64,000 nucleotides of DNA from JAEUIG01 sp046349775 (GTDB lineage Bacteria; Planctomycetota; Planctomycetia; Planctomycetales; Planctomycetaceae), in the NCBI GenBank assembly GCA_046349775.1, contig JAXMBS010000025.1, positions 1 through 64,000 of the forward strand. The letters are read 5' to 3'. Both the position numbers and the translations under genes were made by a program. The notes under the pieces were generated by a model. That model was not told where the DNA came from. It saw only the letters and a list, made by a program, of their open reading frames with translations, and made no database searches. This document shows, in pieces, positions 54,663 through 63,819 of the stretch; the first letter of the stretch is position 1, and each line of letters opens with the position of its first letter.

Positions 54663-55790
54663 ATGGTCCGCAAGCATTTGCAGCGTGCCCTGCACTGGAT
54701 CGGTCACGTCATCCGACAGCCGTGGGAGGAACTCAATCGCTGGCAACGGGCGGCCCGGTTCGCCTACGACCTGAGCCGCCACGGAGCGGTGCAACTCCGG
54801 GAGGACCGGGCGCCGCAGATGGCCGCGGCGCTGGCGTTCCAGACGCTGTTCGCACTGGTGCCGGTACTGGTCGTTGTGATGTTTGTCGTCCAGGCGTTCA
54901 CGACGGGCGACGAATTCGCCAGGCTGGTCCACCAGATGTTGGAATGGGGGGGACTCTCGGACGTGTCGGTCACGCTGCCTGCCGGCGTCGACGCGGAGAC
55001 CCACGAGACGTCGCTCCAAACCTGGCTGGCGGGTCTCATTGGCGATGCGGCGAACACGAACCTGCAATGGGTCGGCTGGATCGGTTTCGCCGTCATCGTC
55101 TACTCGGCGATCAGCATGCTCGTCACGATCGAAACGAGTTTCAACACGGTGTACCGGGCGCCGGCCGGCCGGCCGTGGTCGCGGCGCGTGCCGCTGTACT
55201 GGTTCCTGATCACGATCAGCCCGGCCGCCATCTACGCGACGGCGATGGCGCATCGGTTCGTCGCCGAATGGGCGGGCACGTTCGACCAGGTTCCCTGGTT
55301 CGTTCCGCTCTCGCATGTCGCCTGGAGCCTGTCGATCGGCTGGCTGTTCTGGTTTGTGGTGTATTCGCTCGTCCCCAACACAACCGTCTCCTGGCAGTCA
55401 TCGGCAATCGGCGCGCTGGTGTGCGCGCTGCTGCTGGAGGTCGCCAAGCGATCGCTCGGCGCCTATCTCTCGAACGCGTTCTCGATCAATCACCTGTACG
55501 GGTCGCTCGGCACCGTGCCGCTGTTCATGTTCTGGGTCTATCTGATGTGGCTGTTCATTCTGTTCGGGCTGGAAGTCAGGCGCGATCCTGCAGTTCCTCG
55601 GGAACCGCACGCTGGAGGAAATCGAAAACCGTCGCGCAACGACCGGTCTGGTCGAACCCGCCGCAGTCGTCAGCGTGATGGAGGTGGTCGCCGAGGATTT
55701 TCACGCCGGCTTGCCAACGCCGCGCGCGATTGCCGACCGCACAGGCGTGCCCGAACGGGCTGTCGCCAGCATCGTTCAGGAACTGTGTAA
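54663..55790 (+). CDS. YihY/BrkB family membrane protein (C-terminus frameshifted)
   Basis: A GGAG site lies before the ATG at 54663. The family pattern is clear: RAPQMAAALAFQTLFALVPV, LVVVMFVVQAF, then WIGFAVIVYSAISMLVTIET with SFNTVYRA, then SLGTVPLFMFWVYLMWLFIL. The printed frame turns into junk after FGLEV. Removing one G in CAGGCGC near 55578 continues AILQFLGNRTLEEIENRRAT and a winged-helix-like tail (AIADRTGVPERAVASIVQEL), as in YihY proteins with C-terminal extension. The true gene should end near 55900. Function in E. coli unclear (once called RNase BN in error). Confidence 0.8.
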   Translation: MVRKHLQRALHWIGHVIRQPWEELNRWQRAARFAYDLSRHGAVQLREDRAPQMAAALAFQTLFALVPVLVVVMFVVQAFTTGDEFARLVHQMLEWGGLSDVSVTLPAGVDAETHETSLQTWLAGLIGDAANTNLQWVGWIGFAVIVYSAISMLVTIETSFNTVYRAPAGRPWSRRVPLYWFLITISPAAIYATAMAHRFVAEWAGTFDQVPWFVPLSHVAWSLSIGWLFWFVVYSLVPNTTVSWQSSAIGALVCALLLEVAKRSLGAYLSNAFSINHLYGSLGTVPLFMFWVYLMWLFILFGLEVRRDPAVPREPHAGGNRKPSRNDRSGRTRRSRQRDGGGRRGFSRRLANAARDCRPHRRARTGCRQHRSGTV

Positions 55791-55915
55791 CGCCGGACTG
55801 CTGCACCGGATCGAGGCGACCAGAACGCCGTCTGCCTGGCCATCCCGAGGCGGTCACCGCCGATCGACTGATGGACATCGGCTTCGCGCGGCCATGGGCG
55901 CGGGCGAACGCCGGA

Positions 55916-56494
55916 TTACACAGTTCGCTGTGCGGCTGCGAACATCAGCGCGACCTGGCCAGGTCGGTACTCTGGCGTCCCTCGTGCCGGCAAGTCCCGG
56001 GTGAAGCGGCGGCAGAAAGCAATGCGACCGTTGCGGACCTGAAATGCGCGCAACAACACCTGTTCAACCGGCTGCCGGTCGTCATTCAATCTGGGCAGCT
56101 TTTCCAGGTATGCCGACGGAATCGCAATCGACTCGATGATCCCTTCCGGTCCGCACAGGCAGCAGGCCACTTGAGCCGGCCTGTCGCGATGTGGTCTTCG
56201 CCGCGCGCAGTTCAAACCCCGATACGAGATCGACTTGACCCCCAGCCGCTCGACTGTCACGCGGACTTCGAACACCTGTTGATAGAACAGCGGCAGATGA
56301 AAGTTGCACGACGCCGCCACGCGCGGCCAGCCGATGTGCACGGCGTCCTGCCGGGCGACGATAGTCAGCCCCAGCGAACGAAAGTAATCGTGCTCCGCTT
56401 CTTCCATCCAGCGGAAGAAATTGGCGAAGTGCACGATCCCCGCCATGTCGGTTTCGGAGAACTGGACGCGGCGCTGGACGGCAAAGTGCGGCAT
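55916..56494 (-). CDS. Acyl-CoA thioesterase (4HBT/YbgC-like)
   Basis: The hotdog-fold N-terminus is clear: RRVQFSETDMAGIVHFANFF and RWMEEAEHDYFRSLG, with the catalytic Asp16 in TDMAGIVH. The middle (VKSISYRG) then runs through a locally shifted frame, where FELRAAKTTSRQ in another frame fits better, and returns with QVACCLCGPEGIIESIAIPS. After PSAYLEKLPRLND the remaining 60 residues probably lie beyond the real end. Two compensating indels are likely. Confidence 0.75.
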   Translation of the reverse strand: MPHFAVQRRVQFSETDMAGIVHFANFFRWMEEAEHDYFRSLGLTIVARQDAVHIGWPRVAASCNFHLPLFYQQVFEVRVTVERLGVKSISYRGLNCARRRPHRDRPAQVACCLCGPEGIIESIAIPSAYLEKLPRLNDDRQPVEQVLLRAFQVRNGRIAFCRRFTRDLPARGTPEYRPGQVALMFAAAQRTV

Positions 56495-56621
56495 GCGGGC
56501 TACAGATCGTCAGAAGTCAAATTACGTGGCCAGACATCTTGGATTGTCATCGACATTGGTCACTCCTCACTCAGACGCGGCCGTAATTGCTGCCGGTCAC
56601 GAATTGTCGCCGCCCGCCGGC

Positions 56622-57740
56622 CTACTGCAACATGCCCCGCGCGGCGATCGGCCAGACGCATTCCACGATCCCATTCCTCAGCCCGTAGAACCGGTCGTGC
56701 AGCGGTGTCGTGAAATCGGCGTACCCCGGAATGATTTCGATCTTGTCACCGATTTTCAGGTCCTGTGACTGCGGTCCGAGCTGCAGGATACCGTGCTCCG
56801 CGCTCAGCCCCGTAAACACCGCGTCCGGCAGCGGACGTCCGGCGAGCGTCCCTTTTACGGTTGGCGGCTCGACGTCCTGATTCATCGTCTTGCGTCCACA
56901 GTCAATGACGGCCCGTTCGAGTTTGGGTCGGCTGACGACGGTCCCGAGGACGCGCAGCGCCGGCTCCAGACCGCTCAGACCGCAGCGATGGACGTAGTAC
57001 GGATCGGCGAAGATACCGCCGCCCGCCTGCAACTCCGTGATGCCCGGCAAGTGCGCCGTGATCTGATACGAACCGGTCCCGCCGGCGCTGACGATCTCGC
57101 ACGGGAACCCGTCCGCCTGCATCAGGTCGCGCTGCTCGACAAGCAGCGACATTGCCGCCGTGATCCGTTCGACTTTCTCATCGCGCTTTTCGACACGCAG
57201 CAGGTGCCCCTCATAGCCCATGATTCCTGCGAGCGTGACTCCCTGCAGTCTGGCGATCCCGCGCACCAGGTCGCGGAAATCACTGCCCGGCCGGATTCCC
57301 ACGCGGTCCATCCCGATGTTGACTTCGATGACAACCCGGCACGTCACTCCGCGATCCCGACACACGGCGGCCAGCGCTTCCGCCTGGACGAAGTGATCGC
57401 ACGCGACGATCGGATCCGCCACCCGGCACAGCGCGGCGACGCGTTCCAGCTTCGGCCGGCCGGCCAGCATGTTGGCAATCAGGATGTCGCGAATTCCGGC
57501 GGCAGCATAGACCTCTGCTTCGGAGACTTTGGCGACAGTGACGCCGATCGCCCCCGCCCGCAACTCCTGATGGGCGATCGCGGGCGTCTTGTGGCATTTG
57601 GCGTGCGGGCGCCAGGCCTTGCCGCACTCGCGATGGAAGCCCGCCATCGCACGGATGTTGGCCTCCATCACGTCCAGGTCGATGCAGTACGCGGGAGTGT
57701 CGAGTTCCGACTTGTGACAACCAATGACCTGCGTCGACAT
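56622..57740 (-). CDS. D-threonine aldolase-like PLP enzyme (DSD1 family)
   Basis: 372 aa. The fold-type III N-terminus (SELDTPAYCIDLDVMEANIR) leads to the PLP Lys in WRPHAKCHKTPAIAHQEL. Later motifs are VCRVVIEVNIGMDRVGIRPG, VSAGGTGSYQITAHLPGITE, LQAGGGIFADPYYVHRCG and the metal-binding LSAEHGILQLG. DSD1/D-threonine aldolase members cleave D-3-hydroxy amino acids and need a divalent cation. Substrate is not certain. Confidence 0.88.
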   Translation of the reverse strand: MSTQVIGCHKSELDTPAYCIDLDVMEANIRAMAGFHRECGKAWRPHAKCHKTPAIAHQELRAGAIGVTVAKVSEAEVYAAAGIRDILIANMLAGRPKLERVAALCRVADPIVACDHFVQAEALAAVCRDRGVTCRVVIEVNIGMDRVGIRPGSDFRDLVRGIARLQGVTLAGIMGYEGHLLRVEKRDEKVERITAAMSLLVEQRDLMQADGFPCEIVSAGGTGSYQITAHLPGITELQAGGGIFADPYYVHRCGLSGLEPALRVLGTVVSRPKLERAVIDCGRKTMNQDVEPPTVKGTLAGRPLPDAVFTGLSAEHGILQLGPQSQDLKIGDKIEIIPGYADFTTPLHDRFYGLRNGIVECVWPIAARGMLQ

Positions 57741-57897
57741 TCCGGCAGCTCCCGTTGGGGATTTCAGGGATGAATCGCGTTGGTGCGCTCATCACAGCGC
57801 GACGGCCGCGGGAGTGCATTCACTCGCCGCGGCCGTGCCGCGAAACAGTCCGGATTGTCGATGATCGCCAGGCAACTGGCAATCGAAGCGTTCGCCG

Positions 57898-58726
57898 CTA
57901 TTCGGCATTACGCCCGCGACGGCCGCCGCCTCCCCCTTCACCCCCACGACCACCGCCGAATCCGCCTCCAAACTGCGGAGGGGGGAAATCAAACTTGGCG
58001 CCTTTGAGAACGTCGAATTGCGCTTTCTGCTCGTCTGTGAGGACGGCCAACGCCTTGTCGTCTGCTTCCTTGCGGGCAGCCTGCATGCGCTCGAAGGGGT
58101 TGCCGGCGCCCTCTCCTCCGCCGGCCGGGGGCGTTCCGCCTTCCCCGCCTCGCCGCCCCCCGAAGCCAAATGGGGGCTGTTCTGCCAGCTGTGTTTTCAG
58201 CTTCGATTTCTGGTCGTCGGTGAGATTGATGTCGGCAGCGACTTGCTCGTTGTTAAGAGCCGACAGAGCTCCGGCTCGTTGAATCCACAGCCCCTGCAGG
58301 CGCTTCATCTGGACTTCGTCCAGAATCCCCGTCAGCTTGCCGCGCATTTCCTTGTCCAGTTTTGTCGCGTACTCCTGCATCTTCGCCCGCGCGGCTGCCC
58401 GCTCTTCGTCCGTGCCGTCCCGCAAGGCTTCACGATCGAATTCGGTCGGTGCGAGGCTGGCGCGGACTTCCTCGCCCGCTTCACGGATCTTGGCAGTTTT
58501 GATCTTCTGTGATTTTCAGTTCGTCGCGAACTTCCTCCATGCGGAGCAGACCCGCGACCCCGGCACCTCTTCCGCCGAACCCAAACCCACCACGCCCGCC
58601 GCCGCGCTCGCCCTGCCCGGCTCCCCGCTCCCTCGGTGCACCGCCTGGCGCATCGTTCTGAGCCAGCACTGCTCCAGCCGTGAACAGCACGGCGACTGTG
58701 AAAACGGCTGTCTGCAACTTTCGCAT
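57898..58726 (-). pseudogene. Spy/LTxxQ-type periplasmic protein, one frameshift
   Basis: It starts MRKLQTAVFTVAVLFTAGAV at 58726 (signal peptide), then a Gly/Arg-rich segment and ELKITEDQ. At 58505 the frame shifts; the adjacent frame goes on KTAKIREAGEEVRASLAPTE into the 57898-58425 part. LTxxQ-like repeats are visible (INLTDDQKSKLKTQL, LAVLTDEQKAQF), and the C-terminus is a Gly-rich tail (GGGFGGGRGGEGGGGG). The break falls at an AAAA run. The family (CpxP/Spy-like) binds unfolded proteins or metals in the periplasm; planctomycetes have many. Confidence 0.7.
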
Positions 58727-58959
58727 CGCAAGTCCCCCCCGGGCTGAATCCGCCTGAAATGCCGCAACGTGGCGCAAAAGGCCGGCGTTCCGTGCCTCCG
58801 GCGCCGTAACGGGTGAATCGTCACCGCTGGTCATCTAAACCCGCTTCCAGACACAAGGTTCCGGTGGAAACGGTGTTTTGACGCGAAGCTGGCCCCCGAC
58901 CGCGACTCGTGGCGTTACTCAAGCTGACCCGATAAACTGCCCACCACATTTGGTGCGGC

Positions 58960-59033
58960 GCACCCGTAGCTCAATTGGATAGAGCAGCGGACTTCGGATC
59001 CGCAGGTTGGGGGTTCGACTCCCTCCGGGTGTA
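58960..59033 (+). tRNA. tRNA-Arg (anticodon TCG)
   Basis: The cloverleaf folds by eye: acceptor GCACCCG/CGGGTGT, D arm GCTC...GAGC, anticodon stem GCGGA/TCCGC with loop CTTCGGA (anticodon TCG, reads CGA), and T arm GGGGG/CCCTC with loop TTCGACT. The discriminator is A; CCA is not encoded. 74 bases. Confidence 0.95.
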
Positions 59034-59044
59034 ATCGGGGAGTG

Positions 59045-59063
59045 GTGCCTGGTTGCCAGGCGC
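59045..59063 (+). terminator. Hairpin downstream of tRNA-Arg
   Basis: An 8-bp stem GTGCCTGG/CCAGGCGC with a TTG loop, 11 bases after the tRNA. The following TCGGTTTCG is only weakly T-rich, so termination is possible but not certain. Confidence 0.4.
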
Positions 59064-59106
59064 TCGGTTTCGACGGTGGTTCGAGGGGTGTCTGAGGATA
59101 ATCGCG

Positions 59107-60347
59107 TCTAGGGTGCGTTTGTGGAAGACGCCGTCTTTCATGATGCACTTCAGGTTCGCCTGATCGATCAGGACGCGGGCTCGCTCAGGGGATCGCCGGC
59201 GACGAGCAGCAGGTCTGCCAGGAAGCCCGGGCGAATCTGGCCGAGCTCATCGGGCCGGTCCATGGCAGCGCCGCCGTGTTTGGTCATCGACAGCAGCGCC
59301 TCCATCGGGCTGAACCCGCAGTAACGCACCAAATGCTGCAGATCGAGGGCATTGTGGCCGTGCGGCGTCAGCCAGAAGCCGTAGTCGCCGCCGCCGAGGA
59401 TTCGCACGCCACGTTTCCGCAGTTCCTTGCAGTCCCCTGAGCGGCGGCGCGCAGCTCTTCGCGGAACCCGAGCTTCTCGACCTGCTCTTCTGAAAAGGCG
59501 CCGTCGCCTCCTTCCGACGCCGTTGCCGTAAACCCCAGGTTCGGGCTGACGAACACCCAGTCCTTGTTCGCCGCCAGCATGTCGATCGCTTCTGCGTCGG
59601 CGAAGTTCGCATGGTAGATCACCTTGATGCCGTATTTGACCGCCAGCTTTACGGCGCCGGCGCTGCGGGCATGGCAGCTCATGCGCTTCCCATGCGCGTG
59701 GACGACGTCCGCTGCAGCGGCCACCTCCGCTTCGCTCATCACCGTCGCGTGCGAGGGGCATGCGGCACGAACGTGTCGCCAGAGATCACCAATTTGACAA
59801 TGTCGACCCCTTCGCGGATCAGCTCGCGCGTCACGCGGCGATAATTCTCCGGTCCGTCGACGACGATCGCCATCGACGACATGTGCGGCATATGCTCCTT
59901 CCGCATATCGCCCAAGCCGGCCGTCACGGTCAGCCACGGAGTGGCGGCGAGGATAGCGGACCCGGAATCCGGCCGGCGTTGATTTCATTGCGAATCACGA
60001 CGTCGACCTGCGGCTTGGCGGCCGCCGCGCTGATGCAGCTCGTAATGCCGCAATCCAGATACAGCCGCGCGTTGTGCATCGCCAGCAGCGTCGTCTCCTC
60101 GGGCGGAATCATCCCGATTTCTTCGAGCGTCGCGGCGTTGTTGATGCTCAAGTGGGCGTGCGATTCGATCAGCCCCGGCATCAGCGTCAGGCCGTGTCCG
60201 CGCGATGACGTCGCAGCCGTCGCGCGGAATCTGCTGCGGTGCGCGGATGACCGCGGCGATCCGCCGATTTTCCACCAGCAACTCACCGGCGAACGGATCG
60301 GTGCCGGTGCAGTCGATGATGCGGACGTCGGTGAACAGAGTTTTCAT
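59107..60347 (-). pseudogene. Amidohydrolase (imidazolonepropionase/prolidase-like), multiply frameshifted
   Basis: From the ATG at 60347: KTLFTDVRIIDCTGTDPFAG, then in another frame LTLMPGLIESHAHLS (metal-binding HxH). Next come EGVDIVKLVISGDTF, MSCHARSAGAVKLAVKYGIK and VIYHANFADAEAIDMLA. The end is ILGGGDYGFWLTPHGHNALD, then GQIRPGFLADLLLVAGDPL and, after one more shift, VLIDQANLKCIMKDGVF. The order is that of a complete metal-dependent amidohydrolase. Four or more frame changes. The 3' end (near 59107) is approximate. Confidence 0.75.
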
Positions 60348-60391
60348 GGCGGCTGCCTTTGCCCACTCTCCGCGTGACATTTCCGCGAGAC

Positions 60392-61154
60392 TCACTTCAG
60401 ATCGGCGAGCAGCGCTTGGCGGCGACACCGAGGAGCAGCGTGTCGACGCCGGCGACGATCAGGGTGTAACCGCGATCCATGAACGGCTTCACGGCGGCGG
60501 CCGTCACTCCGAAGTATCCCAGGGGCATGTTCGCCGCCTGGCAGACGGACGTAATGCGGTCGATGGCGGCGACAACCGACGGATGATCCAGCTTGCCGGT
60601 CTGGCCGAGGCTCGCGGAGAGGTCGTACGGTCCCAGCAGGACGGCGTCGATGCCGGGTACTTTGACGATTGAATCGATGTTTTCGGCCGCGCGCGCTTTT
60701 CGGCCTGGACGACGACCGAGATGCGGTCGTTGGCGGTATCCACGTAGTCCTGAAACGAGAGGCCATAACCAGTGCCCGCGCCAGTCCGACGCCCCGCGCA
60801 CCGAGCGGCGTAGCGGGCGAAGCGGACCACGTCGGCCGCCTGCTGTGCCGAATTGACCTGCGGCACGATCACGCCCTGCGCGCCCAGGTCCAGCACCTTT
60901 TTGATCGCGACTTCGTTCCCTTCCGGCACGCGCACGAGGCACGCGGTGCGATCGCCCGCTGCCTGCAGAATGCCCAGCAGTTCTGCCGTTTCCAGCGGGC
61001 CGTGCTCGCCGTCGACAAACAGCCAGTCAAACCCGAGACCGGACAGAAGTTCGGCGGCCGAAGGGCAAGCCAGCGTGACCATCGTCCCGAGGAGGCGGTC
61101 GCCGCGTTTCAGGCGCGCGCGGAAGTCAGCGGTCGGGGATAGATGTTTCGGCAT
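60392..61154 (-). pseudogene. HpcH/HpaI family aldolase, frameshifted
   Basis: The frame from 61154 gives KRGDRLLGTMVTLACPSAAE, GFDWLFVDGEHGPLE and QGVIVPQVNSAQQAADVVRF. It returns after a shift with GYGLSFQDYVDTANDRISVV. The next frame gives IDAVLLGPYDLSASLGQTGK and GVTAAAVKPFMDRGYTLIVA. A last change leads to ALLADLK and the stop at 60392. WLFVDGEHGP and GPYDLSASLG are the class II aldolase signatures for 2-keto-3-deoxy sugar acids. Three or four indels. Confidence 0.78.
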
Positions 61155-61193
61155 CGGAAGATTCCGGAGGGAATTCGTGGTGGAGCCTCGCGA

Positions 61194-61820
61194 CTATTTT
61201 GGATTTTCTGCCACAGTAATCCATTCCACAATGGCGTGAGCCACATCGCTCTTAGATCCCGACCATTGGGCGAGCGTGCTGCCGTCGCCGGCCAGCAGTT
61301 CCACCGCATTGTCATCTGCGCCGATGGCAGTCGGGGCGTTCAGCAGGATCCAGTCGCAGTTCTTCCGGCGGAGCTTCTGGAGCGCGTTTTCGCGCGGATT
61401 GCGGGCTTCGAGGGCAAATCCCAGCACCCAGCGGCCGTCCTTCATTGCGCCCAGTTCGGCGAGGACATCGTCGGTTTCGATCATTTCGATCGTGACAGGC
61501 CCGCCGGTCTTGGAGATTTTTCCTTCGACGCGTTCCTTGGGCTTGTAGTCGCAGACCGCGGCGGCGGCGATGACGCCGTCGCAACGTGGAAACACCTGCA
61601 CACAGGCGTCGCGCATTTGCGATGTCGTCTCGACATTCACGACTTCGCAGCCCGCTGGCGGCGGCAGTTCGACTGGCCCACTGACGAGGACGACGTCCCA
61701 GCCGTGTGCGAGCGCGGCGGACGCGAGCGCATAACCCATGCGTCCGCTGCTGGCGTTGCTGAGGTAGCGGACGTCGTCGAGGTATTCGCGTGTCGGACCG
61801 GCAGTGATGAGGACGCGCAT
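61194..61820 (-). CDS. coaB: Phosphopantothenate--cysteine ligase (CoaB, standalone)
   Basis: 208 aa. RVLITAGPTREYLDDVRYLS and NASSGRMGYALASAALAHGW are the CoaB nucleotide-binding and substrate motifs. AAAVCDYKP and KISKTGG follow, with LVGFALE-type sequence (WVLGFALEARNPRENALQKL) further on. In most bacteria CoaB is fused to CoaC as CoaBC; here the CoaC half is absent, so CoaC must be encoded elsewhere. It joins cysteine to phosphopantothenate in coenzyme A synthesis. Confidence 0.92.
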   Translation of the reverse strand: MRVLITAGPTREYLDDVRYLSNASSGRMGYALASAALAHGWDVVLVSGPVELPPPAGCEVVNVETTSQMRDACVQVFPRCDGVIAAAAVCDYKPKERVEGKISKTGGPVTIEMIETDDVLAELGAMKDGRWVLGFALEARNPRENALQKLRRKNCDWILLNAPTAIGADDNAVELLAGDGSTLAQWSGSKSDVAHAIVEWITVAENPK

Positions 61821-61841
61821 TAGATTGGTCGGTCACGCACT

Positions 61842-62705
61842 TCAGGGATGAACAAATTCGTCAGGATGAGCTTTGATGTACGCGTCGATATTCGCATACA
61901 TCCTTCGCTGCTGTTTATGCCACCGATCGCCAAGCAGATTGGCAACCGTATCATAAGCGCCGATGTCCGGCGGCTCGCCTTGGTTCATCATGGTTCGCCA
62001 TTCGAGCAACTTGGCGATCCAATCGTCGATCGCCCTCGTGGCGATATCGAGAGACTCTGTCAACTTGAGTGCGCGCAACGCTTTGAGCGCCGCATTAATT
62101 GACTCGTCAAGTTGATCAGTTGCGTCGTTCGTGCGATTCCCCAGATGCCCGCCGAATCCTCCGTTGAATATACCGCCATCAAAATCCTGAATTGCAACGA
62201 GGTGCCGCAGTCCGACTGGCAACTTCGATAGCCCCTCCTCCCTGCCTTCCAGAAACCATTCCCACGCATAAACACACGCCGGACCGGAGGGATGCGGATG
62301 ACTGCGAATGAGCGATCTGGTGATTCCGTCCCGGAGTCCATCTCCGACGATGCACGACAGCTCCACTTCTAGAGCCGGCAAAGTCGTTTGCACGTCGTCC
62401 CACAAAGTGTCGTTATCCGTCGCGTCATAGCGCTCGAGAAGCTCGGGCGACCACCGTTGGATTCGTGACCATGGCAAGTCCGAGTACTGCTGCTTTATGC
62501 CAGACGGCGTCGCCGCTGCAGCTCGCCCGATGCATTCCAGAATCTGCACGATTTCGAGATTCCATTGTCGATCGGAATCCAGATCGCTTCGTACCCTGCC
62601 GGGGATGAGCGCGCGTGCCTCAGTCACAAATTTGAACATCGCCTTGAGCGTGGCGGGATCGACGTACGGCTCGGCACATGTGCCCTCATAATTCAGCAGC
62701 TTCAT
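61842..62705 (-). CDS. Hypothetical protein, DUF4375/DMP19-like
   Basis: 287 aa. The C-terminal half has DFDGGIFNGGFGGHLGNRTN followed by LDESINAALKALRAL, which resembles the NGGFxxFF...N pattern of DUF4375 (DMP19). The N-terminal half is unassigned. Base composition is clearly less GC-rich than the flanks (for example 61861-61920). This suggests a horizontally acquired gene. Weak family call. Confidence 0.5.
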   Translation of the reverse strand: MKLLNYEGTCAEPYVDPATLKAMFKFVTEARALIPGRVRSDLDSDRQWNLEIVQILECIGRAAAATPSGIKQQYSDLPWSRIQRWSPELLERYDATDNDTLWDDVQTTLPALEVELSCIVGDGLRDGITRSLIRSHPHPSGPACVYAWEWFLEGREEGLSKLPVGLRHLVAIQDFDGGIFNGGFGGHLGNRTNDATDQLDESINAALKALRALKLTESLDIATRAIDDWIAKLLEWRTMMNQGEPPDIGAYDTVANLLGDRWHKQQRRMYANIDAYIKAHPDEFVHP

Positions 62706-62721
62706 AGCTGTATTCGACCGA

Positions 62722-63819
62722 TCACTTCACCCGCGCCAGCTTCCACACGTCGCTCGTCATGTTGTTCCCGGCGACCACCCACAGGGCGTCATTGTACACG
62801 TAAATGCTCGACGCGTGTCGCGGCGCCCAGGATGTGTTGGGGACTTCGTGCCATGTCGCGCCGTCTGCCGAGCGCCAAACATCGCTGCGGTTGCCTTTGC
62901 CGTCGTAGCCTTCGAGCACCCACAGCTGGTCGTCGAACACCGCCACGTCGTGATACTGTCGGGGATGCCAGCCGGCGTCCCTGGTATGCAGTTTCCAGTG
63001 CTCGCCGTCGTCGGTGCTCCAGACGTCGTTGTAGAAGTTCCGCTGCGGAGTTGTCGGCGTGTCGTACGTCCCGCCTCCCAGCATCCACACGCGATCGTGG
63101 AACACCGCCGCGCCGCCGATCATCCCCCGTGTTGTCCAGCACGGTTCGACGGGCGTCACCTCCGTCCAGTTCTTGCCGTCGGAACTCGTCCAGACGTCGC
63201 GATAGAACCTTTCCTCGCCGCCGCCGAACGCCGGCATCGTCTGACCGCCGATCACCCACAACCGATCTTTGTAGGCCACGGTGTAATGCAGTGCGCGCGG
63301 CCCCCACGGCACGCTGTCGGTCACCAGCGACCATTTCTCGCCGTCAGCGGAGTTCCAGACGTCGTTCTGATAGTGCCGCTGATTGGCGTCGCCGCCGATG
63401 ATCCACATCTTGTCACCCAACACGGCATAGCCGGCCGTGTGGCGGCCTTCCCAGTCCGATTTTGGATCGAACTGCTTATTCAAGAACGCATTCGGCTTGC
63501 GCAACGTCCACGTGGCGCCGTCGGTACTGCTCCAGACTTCGTTGTTGCAGATCAACGGGAAATGCGCCTTGTCGCGGGGGTTCCAACCGCCGAGGAACCA
63601 CATCTGATCGTGAAACACCAGCGCGCCGGCGCCGTCGCGAGGCGCGAATTGCGCTTCGGCCGTGACTTCGAGCCAGCGATAGGTCCGCTCGGCGACCGGG
63701 ACTTCTGCGTCCACCTCCGAGGCAGACTGGAGGAGCACCGTGAAACACGCGAATGCAGCGAAACCATTTGATTGGCGAATCATGCGGAGGTTTCTTCTAT
63801 CGCAAACGCCGGTGTTCAT
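62722..63819 (-). CDS. Secreted kelch/galactose-oxidase-like beta-propeller
   Basis: 365 aa. An ATG at 63819 overlaps the upstream stop as ATGA; another ATG at 63783 begins directly at the signal peptide (IRQSNGFAAFACFTVLLQSA). Six or more blades read like MWFLGGWNPRD...EVWSSTDGATW, MWIIGGDANQRHYQNDVWNS, LWVIGGQTMPAF and VWMLGGGTYD. Each blade has a GG pair and a DVW...DG turn. It ends NNMTSDVWKLARVK. Sugar-binding or sialidase-like role is possible, but no catalytic residues can be named. Confidence 0.85.
   Translation of the reverse strand: MNTGVCDRRNLRMIRQSNGFAAFACFTVLLQSASEVDAEVPVAERTYRWLEVTAEAQFAPRDGAGALVFHDQMWFLGGWNPRDKAHFPLICNNEVWSSTDGATWTLRKPNAFLNKQFDPKSDWEGRHTAGYAVLGDKMWIIGGDANQRHYQNDVWNSADGEKWSLVTDSVPWGPRALHYTVAYKDRLWVIGGQTMPAFGGGEERFYRDVWTSSDGKNWTEVTPVEPCWTTRGMIGGAAVFHDRVWMLGGGTYDTPTTPQRNFYNDVWSTDDGEHWKLHTRDAGWHPRQYHDVAVFDDQLWVLEGYDGKGNRSDVWRSADGATWHEVPNTSWAPRHASSIYVYNDALWVVAGNNMTSDVWKLARVK

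Noticed and set aside
59034..59110. tmRNA or small RNA after tRNA-Arg
   Set aside because: Only one hairpin is present and no tRNA-like or tag-coding part could be found.
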